The notes under the pieces were generated by a model. The model worked only from the letters and a program-made list of their open reading frames with translations. It did no database searches and was not told the DNA's origin. A stretch of 50,065 bases of DNA from Alphaproteobacteria bacterium (lineage in GTDB: Bacteria > Pseudomonadota > Alphaproteobacteria > Thalassobaculales > Thalassobaculaceae). Made by a program: the position numbers and the translations under genes. Location of the stretch: contig JANSYC010000027.1 in the NCBI GenBank assembly GCA_024742605.1, forward strand, positions 1 through 50,065, in the 5' to 3' direction. This document shows positions 35,413 to 45,058 of the stretch, piece after piece. The first letter of the stretch is position 1. The number at the start of each line of letters is the position of its first letter.

Positions 35413-36105
35413 TCACCCGGTCGCTTGGGTGCCGCCGAAATCGACGGGGATGATATCCGCAACCCTCGACGCGCTCTCGACAAAGTCACCGAGTTCACCG
35501 TACCCCGTGAATCGGCGCTCATATGCGAGCCCGAGACGCCGCGCCGCGGCCTCCGCCTTCCCGTCCAGCCGCTTATCCTCGGTCTGCGCGAGATAGATCA
35601 GAGTGGTGTAGTGTCCGAAATAGTCGCCCAATAGTTCCGGAAACCGGTCCAGGCCCAGGCCGTTGATGATCAATCGATCGAAATGGCGCACCAGATAGTC
35701 GGTCAGGAAAAAGCATCCCGGCTCCCGGTCCGCGCGTTCGGTGAACGGCTCGGTCCCCATATAAAACTGATAGCAGTGGGGCCCGGAAATCCGCTCGACC
35801 CCTTCGTCCTCAAGCACGCGGTCGAGCTCTCCACCGGTCCCGCAGTCGGCATAGAGCACGAAGATCCGGTCGAATTTGGTGCGGGCGGCTCGGATCTTCC
35901 GACGCACGGCGGGGGCGATCTTGTCCGGGCTGTTGTGCCAGTGGGCGGGCAGGCATTCGATGACCATGCCGGGCCAGCCGGTCGTCCGCTTCAACTCCAC
36001 CAGTTCCCGGCCCAGGGCTCCGCACGCGATAAACAGGGCGCGGGGGCCTGCAGCCTGGCGACCACCGGTCGGTTCCTCCAAACCTGGGTTCAATCCGCCA
36101 TCCAT
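35413..36105 (-). CDS. DUF1638-domain protein
   Basis: A 230-residue protein with the conserved stretches ALFIACGALGREL, ECLPAHWHNSPDKIAP, FVLYADCGTGGELDRVL, GPHCYQFYMG and EPGCFFLTDYLVRHF. Several conserved cysteines and histidines (CGALG, LPAHWHN, DCGTGG, GPHCYQ) suggest a metal- or cofactor-binding site. The family has no established activity to my knowledge. It is encoded between the corrinoid protein and the virulence-factor-family protein, 41 bases after the former; the genomic habit of DUF1638 is to sit beside corrinoid methyl carriers. Confidence 0.85.
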   Translation of the reverse strand: MDGGLNPGLEEPTGGRQAAGPRALFIACGALGRELVELKRTTGWPGMVIECLPAHWHNSPDKIAPAVRRKIRAARTKFDRIFVLYADCGTGGELDRVLEDEGVERISGPHCYQFYMGTEPFTERADREPGCFFLTDYLVRHFDRLIINGLGLDRFPELLGDYFGHYTTLIYLAQTEDKRLDGKAEAAARRLGLAYERRFTGYGELGDFVESASRVADIIPVDFGGTQATG

Positions 36106-36146
36106 CTCCGTTCAACTCCAGGTCCGCTGAGATCCAGGCCCGCGAC

Positions 36147-36863
<717 letters not shown>

Positions 36864-37035
36864 GCGATCCCTCCATGAGCTGCACCCTGGGTCTAGGGCC
36901 GCTCCGTGCTCTGTCAGGCTTCACGAAAACCGGAATTCCACAAACCCGCCATCCGCGCGCCGACCATCCATGTCGGCGGAAGGATAGGTTGTCGCGAATG
37001 CGTCGCCGGGCGCATTCGCCTTCGTGGACCCGGGA

Positions 37036-38172
37036 CTAAACCGCGACCGGCAGCCGCTTACGGCCCCAATCTCCGGGCGCTCCGTCGAACACGCCGGGGA
37101 TCCCGGTACCGCAGCCCAGACACGCCCCGTCCGCATCCAGCCGCCATTCGCTCAGCTGATGCCAGTCGCGGCCGATCACCCGATCGCCGCAGGTCGGACA
37201 TTGGGTCGACTGCCGGCCCAGATCGTTCACATTACCCACATAGACGTAACGAAGCCCGGCCTTGCGCGCGATCCTCCGCGCCATCGCCAAGGTCGCGTGC
37301 GGCGTGGCCTGGGTGTCCAGCATGCGGTAGTCGGGGTGGAAGGCGGTGAAGTGCAGCGGCACGTCCGGACCAAGGTCCCGAGCGATCCAATCCGACATGG
37401 CCTCCAGCTCAGCCGGATCGTCGTTCTGTCCCGGAATGATCAGGTTGGTGATCTCGAACCAGACATCGGTTTCGTTCTTCAGGTGGCGCAGGGTGTCGAG
37501 CACTGGTTCCAACTCGCTCTTCGTCACATCGCGGTAGAACCGTTCGGTGAAGGCCTTGAGGTCCACATTGGCCGCGTCGATATTCCGGAAGAAGGCCGGG
37601 CGCGCCGCATCGGTCAGATAGCCGGCCGTCACGGCCACGGTTTTTACGCCTCGTTGCCGGCAGGCAAGCGCGATGTCCTGGGCATATTCATGAAAAATCA
37701 CCGGGTCGTTATAGGTGAAGGCAACTGACCGGCAGCCCAGTTTCACCGCCAAGTCCGCGATCGCGTCCGGCGAGGCCTCGGCCTGCATCCGGTCCATCTC
37801 CCGGCTCTTCGAGATATCGTGGTTCTGGCAGAAGTTGCAGGCGAGGTTGCAGCCTGCTGTCCCGAAAGACAGAACCGGCGTGCCCGGCAGGAAGTGGTTC
37901 AGCGGCTTTTTCTCGATCGGATCCACGCAGAACCCGCTGGAGCGACCATAGGTCGTCAGAACGATGGCATCATCCTGCCGCGCTCGCACAAAACACAGGC
38001 CGCGCGCCCCTTCCTTGAGCTTGCAGAACCGGGGACACATCTCGCATTGCACCCGCCCGTCCGGCAGCCGTCGCCAGAATTCGGTCGGCACAATCGGCCC
38101 CGTTCCAGATACCGCCGGCGGCGCCGTATCCCTCAGGGATGGGAGAGCACTCTCAGAGGCGTCGACGGTCAT
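37036..38172 (-). CDS. AmmeMemoRadiSam system radical SAM enzyme
   Basis: A 378-residue radical SAM protein. The [4Fe-4S] cluster motif is GCNLACNFC (Cys108, Cys112, Cys115). An N-terminal cysteine set (CEMCPRFC, GLC) and a C-terminal CPTCGD/CLGCGTG pair can hold extra metal or iron-sulfur sites. The layout resembles activases such as the pyruvate formate-lyase-activating family. The start at 38172 is used because homology begins there; the frame is open to 38250. It diverges from the fused Memo/AMMECR1 gene with 55 bases between. The reaction of this system is not known to me. It is also upstream, on the same strand, of the corrinoid trio. Confidence 0.9.
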   Translation of the reverse strand: MTVDASESALPSLRDTAPPAVSGTGPIVPTEFWRRLPDGRVQCEMCPRFCKLKEGARGLCFVRARQDDAIVLTTYGRSSGFCVDPIEKKPLNHFLPGTPVLSFGTAGCNLACNFCQNHDISKSREMDRMQAEASPDAIADLAVKLGCRSVAFTYNDPVIFHEYAQDIALACRQRGVKTVAVTAGYLTDAARPAFFRNIDAANVDLKAFTERFYRDVTKSELEPVLDTLRHLKNETDVWFEITNLIIPGQNDDPAELEAMSDWIARDLGPDVPLHFTAFHPDYRMLDTQATPHATLAMARRIARKAGLRYVYVGNVNDLGRQSTQCPTCGDRVIGRDWHQLSEWRLDADGACLGCGTGIPGVFDGAPGDWGRKRLPVAV

Positions 38173-38227
38173 CTGACAATAGGCCTTTCGTTTGGCGAGG
38201 CATCGCGCTGCATGATAAATAAATGAT

Positions 38228-39652
38228 ATGGCAAACGCACCTTTCCCCACTCAATCGACCTACGGATCCGTTCGCGCCCCTCAGGTCGCGGGCGGCTTCT
38301 ATCCGGCCGGAGACAACGAACTGGTCGAGATGGTCGAGCGCTGTCTGGAGATCGCCCGCCCGTCCGCCGGCATCCGCCCCAAGGTCATCGTCGCACCCCA
38401 TGCCGGCTATCAGTTCTCCGGACCGATCGCCGGAACCGCCTATGCGCCACTGCGCGCGCTATCGGATGTCGTGACCCGGATCGTGCTGATCGGCCCGGCC
38501 CATCGGGTTGCGTTCAAGGGGATCGCCACCACCAGCACCGACGCCTGGGCGACGCCGCTGGGGCTTATTCCGGTGGATTGGACCGCCGTCCGGCAGATCC
38601 TCGACGTGCCCGGGCTGGCCATCGAGGACCGCGCGTTCGAGGCGGAACATGGGCTAGAAGTTCACGTCCCCTTTATTCAGCGGGTCTTCGCGTCTCCGTC
38701 GATCGTGCCGCTGTTGGTCGGCGAGGCGCCGACCGCGATGGTTTCCGAGGTGCTCCGCCGGCTTTGGGGCGGGCCCGAAACATTGATCGTGGTGTCCTCC
38801 GACCTGTCCCATTTCCACGATGTGGAGACCGCCCGCAAGCTGGATTCGGAAACGGGGCGGCTGATCGAACTGATGCGGCCGGATAGGATTGACGGCGCCG
38901 GCGCCTGCGGCCACCGGGCGCTCGCCGGGGTCTTGGATCAGGCACGGCGCAAAGACCTGCGTGTCACCGGGCTCGATATCCGCAACTCCGCCGACACACG
39001 GGGCGGGCCCGAACGGGTTGTCGGCTATGGCGCGTTTGCCATGGAGTACGCCGAGTCCGCCCGTCTCCCGGAGGCCGACCGGGACCAATTGGTCGAGATC
39101 GCGCGGCTGGCGGTCAAGTTCGGGATCGAGAACGGTACGGCTCCAAGCGTGAAGGCCGGCCCGAACGTCTCACCGGCCCTGACGGCGCAGCGGGCCAGTT
39201 TTGTCACCCTGAACCTGGACGGACGTCTGCGCGGCTGCATCGGATCGGTGATAGCGCATCGCCCCTTGCTGGCGGACGTGGCGGAGAACGCCTACAGAGC
39301 GGCCTTTTCAGATTCGCGCTTCCCGCCCTTGACGCTGGCGGAACTGGATCGGATCGACGTCTCGGTTTCCATCCTGAGCACCCCTCGCCCTCTGACATTC
39401 GATGACGAGGCCCATCTGGTTCGTCAGATGCGACCGGATCAGGACGGATTGATTCTGGAGGACGCTGGCCGACGCGGACTGTTTCTGCCAAGTGTCTGGT
39501 CAAGCATCCCGCGCTCGGAGGCCTTTATCAGCAATCTGAAGGTGAAGGCAGGCTTGCCAAGTGATCACTGGTCCGACACGATTAAGGTTAATCGGTATAC
39601 TACGGAGAGCTTCGGCGCTCCGTTCAAGCCGACGACGCCGGGTCCGCTATGA
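38228..39652 (+). CDS. AmmeMemoRadiSam system protein: fused Memo-like and AMMECR1 domains
   Basis: A 474-residue fusion. Residues about 14-280 match the Memo/AmmeMemoRadiSam B family, a dioxygenase-like fold with the metal histidine in APHAGY (His58), GPAHR, HGLEVHVPF, SSDLSHF and CGHRAL. Residues about 285-470 are an AMMECR1 domain with LDGRLRGCIGS (core motif near 329-339) and SDSRFPPL. In many genomes the two are separate genes; fusion supports action in one complex. No ribosome binding site is seen before the ATG at 38228. The gene is divergent from its radical SAM partner. Confidence 0.9.
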   Translation: MANAPFPTQSTYGSVRAPQVAGGFYPAGDNELVEMVERCLEIARPSAGIRPKVIVAPHAGYQFSGPIAGTAYAPLRALSDVVTRIVLIGPAHRVAFKGIATTSTDAWATPLGLIPVDWTAVRQILDVPGLAIEDRAFEAEHGLEVHVPFIQRVFASPSIVPLLVGEAPTAMVSEVLRRLWGGPETLIVVSSDLSHFHDVETARKLDSETGRLIELMRPDRIDGAGACGHRALAGVLDQARRKDLRVTGLDIRNSADTRGGPERVVGYGAFAMEYAESARLPEADRDQLVEIARLAVKFGIENGTAPSVKAGPNVSPALTAQRASFVTLNLDGRLRGCIGSVIAHRPLLADVAENAYRAAFSDSRFPPLTLAELDRIDVSVSILSTPRPLTFDDEAHLVRQMRPDQDGLILEDAGRRGLFLPSVWSSIPRSEAFISNLKVKAGLPSDHWSDTIKVNRYTTESFGAPFKPTTPGPL

Positions 39653-39685
39653 CGGTGCCCTATCCCAGCGAGAGGACCATGCGAC

Positions 39686-40297
39686 GTGAGCGTTGATAAG
39701 AACGCTTTGAGGGGTGATCCACTTGGGAATAAGGCCGAGGGTTTTACCGAATCCCATGCGCCTGTACGTCCGGGGTTTGCCCCGGCCCCGCGCCCGCGCA
39801 AACCGCTTCAGATCGATGTTGATTTCGCCGCCACGCTGTCTCAGAAGCTGCGTGCTCTCTGGGACCAGAAGCGAACATCGGCACACGCGCTTCCCCTAGC
39901 GTCCAGTTTCGATCCCCTGGAGTTGCGGCAATGGGAAGACAACCTTCTGGTCGTCGGGACGCAACGCGGTTTCGAAAACCGTCCTCGCTTCACTGCAATC
40001 AAATTGGGACGCTGTCTGCTTGAGTATTTCGGCTCCGATCTCTCCAGAACGCTCCTGCCACCCCAACATACTCCCAAATTGGCGTCCGGCCACGACATGC
40101 TTCCGGTTCTTCAGCTCTTGGAAGCGGCTTACCGAAGCAAAGGCGCACGGGACGGTCAGTTCACCGGCATCGCCAAGAACGGCACACTTTTGCGGACGGA
40201 CATCCTGGTGCTTCCGCTCAGCGTGACCGGACATCAGGCCGACAGATTCCTGGTCCTGATCTATGCCGATGAGGCTGAAAACGACGGGCCGGATTGA
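39686..40297 (+). CDS. PAS-domain protein (PAS_5 type)
   Basis: A 203-residue protein starting with GTG behind GAGAGGA. The first 55 residues are polar and variable. Residues about 65-195 look like the alphaproteobacterial stand-alone PAS_5 domain: SSFDPLELRQWEDNLLVV, an arginine-centred RFTAIKLGRCLLEYFGSDLS and a C-terminal VLPLSVTGHQADRFLVLIY. No output domain is fused. It probably senses a small ligand or marks a signalling partner; targets are unknown. It follows the Memo/AMMECR1 gene by 33 bases on the same strand, so co-transcription is possible. Confidence 0.72.
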   Translation: MSVDKNALRGDPLGNKAEGFTESHAPVRPGFAPAPRPRKPLQIDVDFAATLSQKLRALWDQKRTSAHALPLASSFDPLELRQWEDNLLVVGTQRGFENRPRFTAIKLGRCLLEYFGSDLSRTLLPPQHTPKLASGHDMLPVLQLLEAAYRSKGARDGQFTGIAKNGTLLRTDILVLPLSVTGHQADRFLVLIYADEAENDGPD

Positions 40298-40342
40298 AGT
40301 GGTCGCCGCCTCGTCGGTGGAGCATCTTTCGCCGCCGGGATC

Positions 40343-43300
40343 TCAGTTCCCGAGAATCCCTTTCAGCAATCCCCGAACCGCATCTTCCGGTTTGACCTGC
40401 GACGGCTGCGTGTCCTGCGGAGGCTGACTATCCTGCGGGGCCGTCTGTGGGGTGGGATCTGGAGACTGGTCTGTGGGTGCGGGTGCAGAACTCGGCTGTT
40501 GCTGGCCGGCGCCAAGGATGCCCTTCAACAGATTGTCGACATTCTCGTCGCCGGTTTTGACCTTGTCCAGATCCTTCAGCAGGCCGCGCTGGGCGAGGCG
40601 TTGCAGGACATAGGCCTGCATCTCATCGGTCTTGAAGATCTGGCGGGGATTGTCGAGTGGGCCGACAATCTGAATGCCGATCGGAGGGGAGTTGGGATGC
40701 TCGGTCAACCGCGCTTGGGCCTGCACGTCCATCTGGCGTGGCGGCAGATCGACAACCGCCGTAGCCGTCCCATTGGCGGCATCTGCCGTCAGGGTGATGT
40801 CGTTCGACCGCAGGATACCGTTGCTGACCGTGTAGCTTCCCTTCAGAGCACTGAACTGGGTGTTGCCGCCATTGAGCGATTTCTCGATCAACGAGAGGAA
40901 ATCGGGCGCCCGGTTCAGTTCCTTGAGTTGATCGGAAAACGCCCGGAGATCGAATCCCTCAACCGCTCCGTCCCGGACATCGAAGGCACCGGTCCCGCCG
41001 AGGTTCGAGACCATCTCGAACTCCGAGCCGCCTGAGGTCGTCAGGTCGGTGTCATAGGTGAGGATGCCGCTGACGACATCGGTTTCTGCGGCCGAGGACG
41101 CCGCCTTGCGGACATCCGCGTTTCGGACCTTGATATTGAGAGCCGCCGTTGGCGTCGGTCGGTTGGCGACTTGGGCCGTCAGATCGAAGGTCCCGCCGAA
41201 CATGCCGCCCCCCAACCTTGAGACGTCCAGGACACCGTTCTCAAGTGTCGCGATCAGTTGTGCGTTGTCGACGACATAGGAGCCGTAGAGGATTCGCTGG
41301 AAATCGGCACCGAGCTTTGCGTTCACCGCAGAGAGACCGGACAGGTCGATTCTATCCCTCGACCAGTCCGCCCCACCACCGGATGAGCCGCCCGCCGGCA
41401 CAGCCGGAACAGCCCCCTGCGGCTTTGCCGTGCCTTCCGGCAACCAGGGGTCCACAAAAACATCGCCGAAGGCAAATTGCAGATCGATCCGGGGCTTGCC
41501 GCCGGTCAGATCGACCGTCCCGTTCCCGTTGCCCTGAACCTTGCCGGCGGTCAACTCGATATCGCCGAGGGCGATCCTGTCCGCCGGACCCTTGAATTCG
41601 GAGCGAAACCTGAACGCGCCCTGGTTGCCGCCGCTCGGCGCATAGCCAGGGACCACCCGACGCATCAGGGCGACGGTTTCCGGGTGATTGACCTCGATGG
41701 CAAGGTTCAGGTCCGGCATCGCCGCGAAGGCATCGACATTGCCAATCACGTTGACTGCCGCTCCCGCCAGCGTGATCCCCGCCGAGGTCTTGTAGCGGCC
41801 GTCATCCCGGGTGCTGACCTCTCCGGACGCCTTTAGCGCTCCAAGCTGGCCCAAGCCCGAGGTGCTGCCGGGCGCCAGGACATCCAGCAGGGTGTTCGTA
41901 TCCGGATGATCAAGGGTATACGCGAGATTGATCACCGGAATCGCCGCTAGCGGCTGAGCCGTGCCCTTCAGACCGAGCGTTCCACCGGCCAGCGCCAGCT
42001 TCACGTCGAGCGCCACGTCTCGCATCGTTCCCGATGCAGAACCGTTCAGGGAGACGGTGCCGAGTTTGGCGGGCGAGATCGGAACATCGGTCGAAAGCGT
42101 GCGGGCCAGCCGTTCCATCGAGACGACACCCACATCGAATTTCAGGTCGACGCTGGCGTCTCCGGTCGCATCTGCCAGCGTCCCGGACACTTGGCCCCGA
42201 GCGCCGCCTGCATCCGCGACGCTGACATCCCGCAAGGTGAGCGTCCCTTGCTGCAGCAAAACGTCGAATTTCGCGTCGCGGATCGGCACGCCCGCTGCGG
42301 TCGCCTCACCCACGGTGACGTTCAGATTGGCGTCGAACGCGCCGAGCACCGCGAGCGCATTGCCGGTATCCGCAGTTCCTCCCGGCGCCGGAGCACCGGA
42401 ATCGCCCGCCGCCCCGGGGGTTCCGCCGTTCGAAGGCAGATACGCATCCACATTGATGCGGTCGATATTCAGGCTCAATCCAAAGGCCGGGCGGTCGCGC
42501 AACGACACCGTAACCGCGCCCTGAGCTTGGTTCGCATCCAGATCGATCAGCGCATTGGTCACGTCAATCTGTTGCGGGGTCGCTGCCACGGCGGCCGAGA
42601 ACGACGCCTTCCGCAAACGATCCGCCGATATGCCGGCCAGATCGACCCCCAACCAATCCAGCGTCCCCCGCAGGTTATCGGACACCATTTCGGCTTGCCC
42701 GGTAAACTTTGGTACCCCCTCAGGGGCCTCGAGCGTGCCGGTCACCGTCACTTCGGAGCCGCCCGGAAGCTGGGCGGTCGCCAGATCGACCGCCACCACG
42801 CCACCGGCGGCGGTCAGATTGACCCGCGCCTTTCGGATCGCCGCCCCTTTGAACTGAACCGCGTCCACCGACAGTTCCACCGTCCCGCCAAGATCGGACG
42901 GGATCGTGAACCCACCAGCGGTCGAAGGGGTCGCCGCAGGCGCGGCCTGTCCGGTCGACGCCGCCGGCTCATCCGTTTCCGCCGGCATGAGGGCATCAAG
43001 ATCCAACCGGTTGCCGCTCAAACTCGCGTCGACAATCAGTCCGTCGGACATCGAAACCGAGAGGCGGCCCTGCATCCGGGTCTCGCCAAGCGCGATCGAC
43101 AGGTTCTCCGCCGTGACGCCGGCCTTGCTGCCCTCCAACGTGGCGCTGACCGATCCGGACTGATTCAGAGCATTTGGAAGGCCATCGACGGCGTCGCCCA
43201 AAGCTGCGGTCACCTGCTCGATCAGATCCGCCGTATCGGAGGCCTCGGCGGATACATCCCCCCTGAAGCTCGGACCCTCGAAGCCGGTCTCGTCGGCCAG

Positions 43301-44029
43301 ATTCAGCAGACCCGAGACCGTCGCGGTTCCGGCGCCGTCCCCGACGGACAGGTCGACCTTGACCGGAGTCGCGCCCTGGGTGGCAATCTCGCCGACCGCG
43401 GCTGTAACACCCAGTGGCAAATCCTGATAGGACAGGGTCCCATCGGCGTCGAAGGGGCCCATCAGGCCACCCGTCGTGATGTCCAGATTGAGGTTCGTGA
43501 TCCGCTGCTCGGTGCCGGTCGCACCGTCGCGATAGATCAGCGTGCCGTCCCGAATGGCGGCCTTGCCAACCGCCAGATCAAGAGCGCCACCGCCCGAGGT
43601 CTCATCGGAGCCGGTCCCGACGCTGCTGTCTTCGGTCGCAGTGCCCTCGAAGACCCAATTGGCCGTGCCGTCGGCGGTCGTCTCCAAGACGATCGTCGGC
43701 GAGTCCAGCGTCACAGAGGTGACCTTGACGGAACCGGACAACAGCGGCATCAGCGCAAGGTCAATCTCAAGGGAGTCGAGCGTGACCATCGGCTCCGGCG
43801 CGCCACCCGCCATGTTCGACAGGCTGACCTGGGCGACCGAGAGCGACGGTGCCGGTAGCAGAGACAGGCTGATATCCCCGCCGATCGTCAGATCCCGTCC
43901 GGTCGCCTCCTTCACGCCAGCCTGGATTTCAGGCTTGTAGTCGTTTGGATCGATGAAGGCGGGCGCAATCAACAGCACCCCAACCAGAACGACCACGAGG
44001 GCACCAACACCAATCAGAACTTTACGCAA
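40343..44029 (-). CDS. AsmA-family protein
   Basis: A 1,228-residue envelope protein of the AsmA class, membrane-anchored by one N-terminal helix (about 4-24, KVLIGVGALVVVLVGVLL). It is followed by FIDPNDYKPEIQAGVKEATGRDL, the AsmA N-terminal motif, which is extended by a long beta-rich periplasmic region. The AsmA C-terminal domain near 1020-1150 has TTSGGSEFEMVSNLGGTGAF. The last 70 residues are a proline/glutamine-rich linker ending in a short helix. AsmA-like proteins bridge the envelope and are linked to phospholipid transport to the outer membrane. It stands alone, facing the PAS gene. The long open frames on its other strand (42191-43858) are shadows. Confidence 0.9.
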   Translation of the reverse strand: MRKVLIGVGALVVVLVGVLLIAPAFIDPNDYKPEIQAGVKEATGRDLTIGGDISLSLLPAPSLSVAQVSLSNMAGGAPEPMVTLDSLEIDLALMPLLSGSVKVTSVTLDSPTIVLETTADGTANWVFEGTATEDSSVGTGSDETSGGGALDLAVGKAAIRDGTLIYRDGATGTEQRITNLNLDITTGGLMGPFDADGTLSYQDLPLGVTAAVGEIATQGATPVKVDLSVGDGAGTATVSGLLNLADETGFEGPSFRGDVSAEASDTADLIEQVTAALGDAVDGLPNALNQSGSVSATLEGSKAGVTAENLSIALGETRMQGRLSVSMSDGLIVDASLSGNRLDLDALMPAETDEPAASTGQAAPAATPSTAGGFTIPSDLGGTVELSVDAVQFKGAAIRKARVNLTAAGGVVAVDLATAQLPGGSEVTVTGTLEAPEGVPKFTGQAEMVSDNLRGTLDWLGVDLAGISADRLRKASFSAAVAATPQQIDVTNALIDLDANQAQGAVTVSLRDRPAFGLSLNIDRINVDAYLPSNGGTPGAAGDSGAPAPGGTADTGNALAVLGAFDANLNVTVGEATAAGVPIRDAKFDVLLQQGTLTLRDVSVADAGGARGQVSGTLADATGDASVDLKFDVGVVSMERLARTLSTDVPISPAKLGTVSLNGSASGTMRDVALDVKLALAGGTLGLKGTAQPLAAIPVINLAYTLDHPDTNTLLDVLAPGSTSGLGQLGALKASGEVSTRDDGRYKTSAGITLAGAAVNVIGNVDAFAAMPDLNLAIEVNHPETVALMRRVVPGYAPSGGNQGAFRFRSEFKGPADRIALGDIELTAGKVQGNGNGTVDLTGGKPRIDLQFAFGDVFVDPWLPEGTAKPQGAVPAVPAGGSSGGGADWSRDRIDLSGLSAVNAKLGADFQRILYGSYVVDNAQLIATLENGVLDVSRLGGGMFGGTFDLTAQVANRPTPTAALNIKVRNADVRKAASSAAETDVVSGILTYDTDLTTSGGSEFEMVSNLGGTGAFDVRDGAVEGFDLRAFSDQLKELNRAPDFLSLIEKSLNGGNTQFSALKGSYTVSNGILRSNDITLTADAANGTATAVVDLPPRQMDVQAQARLTEHPNSPPIGIQIVGPLDNPRQIFKTDEMQAYVLQRLAQRGLLKDLDKVKTGDENVDNLLKGILGAGQQQPSSAPAPTDQSPDPTPQTAPQDSQPPQDTQPSQVKPEDAVRGLLKGILGN

Positions 44030-44165
44030 GACAGCCTCCGGAAATTCGGACGGGAGGCCGGCCGCTCGGACCAGCCTCCCCTAAAAGCGCGAAGATTACA
44101 CCATTTGAGGGCCGAAATGAGGCATTGCGGTTTACTCTACAGCCGCACGCCGATCTCACCTGGCG

Positions 44166-44825
44166 CTAGACAATCTGACACACCTCGTCGAACGCGAACC
44201 GATCCAGGCGCCCGAAGACCTTCGACGTGTCGCCGTATCCCAACGCGCACAGGAAGTTCGACTTGACCGTGGTGCCGGCGAAGAACTCCTTGTCGACGGC
44301 AGCGTTATCGAATCCGGACATCGGCCCGCAATCCAAGCCCAGCGCTCGTGCGGCCAGGATCAAATAGGCGCCCTGCAGGGTTCCGTTGCGGAACGCCTGC
44401 GTTTCCGCATGGGCCGGGTTGTCCTTGAACATCCCGCTGGTGTCACGAATGAACAGCCGATGCATGTGGCGCCAGAATTCCACATCATAGCCGATGATGG
44501 CGCACACCGGGGCCGACATGGTCTTTTCCCGATTGCCCTCCATCAGAAGCGGCTTCAAGCGCTCCTTGCCCTCAGGGGTCGTCACGAAGATCAATCGGGC
44601 CGGCCACATGTTCATCGAGGTCGGGCCCATTTTCATGATGTCGTACAGCTGATGCAGTTGATCCTCCGACACCCCCTTATCCAGCCAGCCGTTGTGCGTC
44701 CGTGCCTCGCGGAACAGCAGGTCGAGCGCGTCGTCGTCCAACTGACCTATGCGGCGACGAACATCCTCGATACGAGCGGCTGCCAGATCCGCGGCTTTCC
44801 GGGTGGCGTCATCCTGGTCGGTCAT
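44166..44825 (-). CDS. rutE: RutE-like nitroreductase (malonic semialdehyde reductase)
   Basis: A 219-residue flavin-dependent nitroreductase-fold enzyme. Residues [16 protein letters not shown] and [15 protein letters not shown] form the FMN site. [29 protein letters not shown] is the long helix and loop typical of the RutE/malonic semialdehyde reductase branch. RutE reduces 3-oxopropanoate (malonic semialdehyde) to 3-hydroxypropanoate in uracil breakdown, but no other rut genes are nearby, so the role may differ. The ATG at 44825 has AAGGATCC upstream. Confidence 0.83.
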   Translation of the reverse strand: MTDQDDATRKAADLAAARIEDVRRRIGQLDDDALDLLFREARTHNGWLDKGVSEDQLHQLYDIMKMGPTSMNMWPARLIFVTTPEGKERLKPLLMEGNREKTMSAPVCAIIGYDVEFWRHMHRLFIRDTSGMFKDNPAHAETQAFRNGTLQGAYLILAARALGLDCGPMSGFDNAAVDKEFFAGTTVKSNFLCALGYGDTSKVFGRLDRFAFDEVCQIV

Positions 44826-45058
44826 GTCGGTTGGATCCTTAGCTGTGATCGGTTAACGCAAGCCTGTTTCACGGATATTGGCCAAAGACGGCGCCACGTA
44901 AAGCGCAATTGAAGGACTCGTCTGGAAAGGCCCTTCAAACTGGGCCCCAAAATTCGGCGCTTCCTCCAAACAAAACGTTCGGGTCGGCTCCCGTTCCCGC
45001 AGAGATTTCTGAAGCCGGAGCGCCTCGCAAAGACTGCCGGCATACCGACGGAGATGGA
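44826..45058. other. intergenic gap between the nitroreductase and ABC exporter genes
   Basis: These 233 bases hold only fragmentary open frames with no gene-like start. The promoter of the nitroreductase gene should lie in the left part. No terminator or repeat was recognised. Confidence 0.4.

Noticed and set aside
42191-43858. Large plus-strand frame opposite the AsmA gene
   Set aside because: Composition (His/Arg/Gly rich) and lack of motifs show it is an antisense shadow of the AsmA coding sequence.
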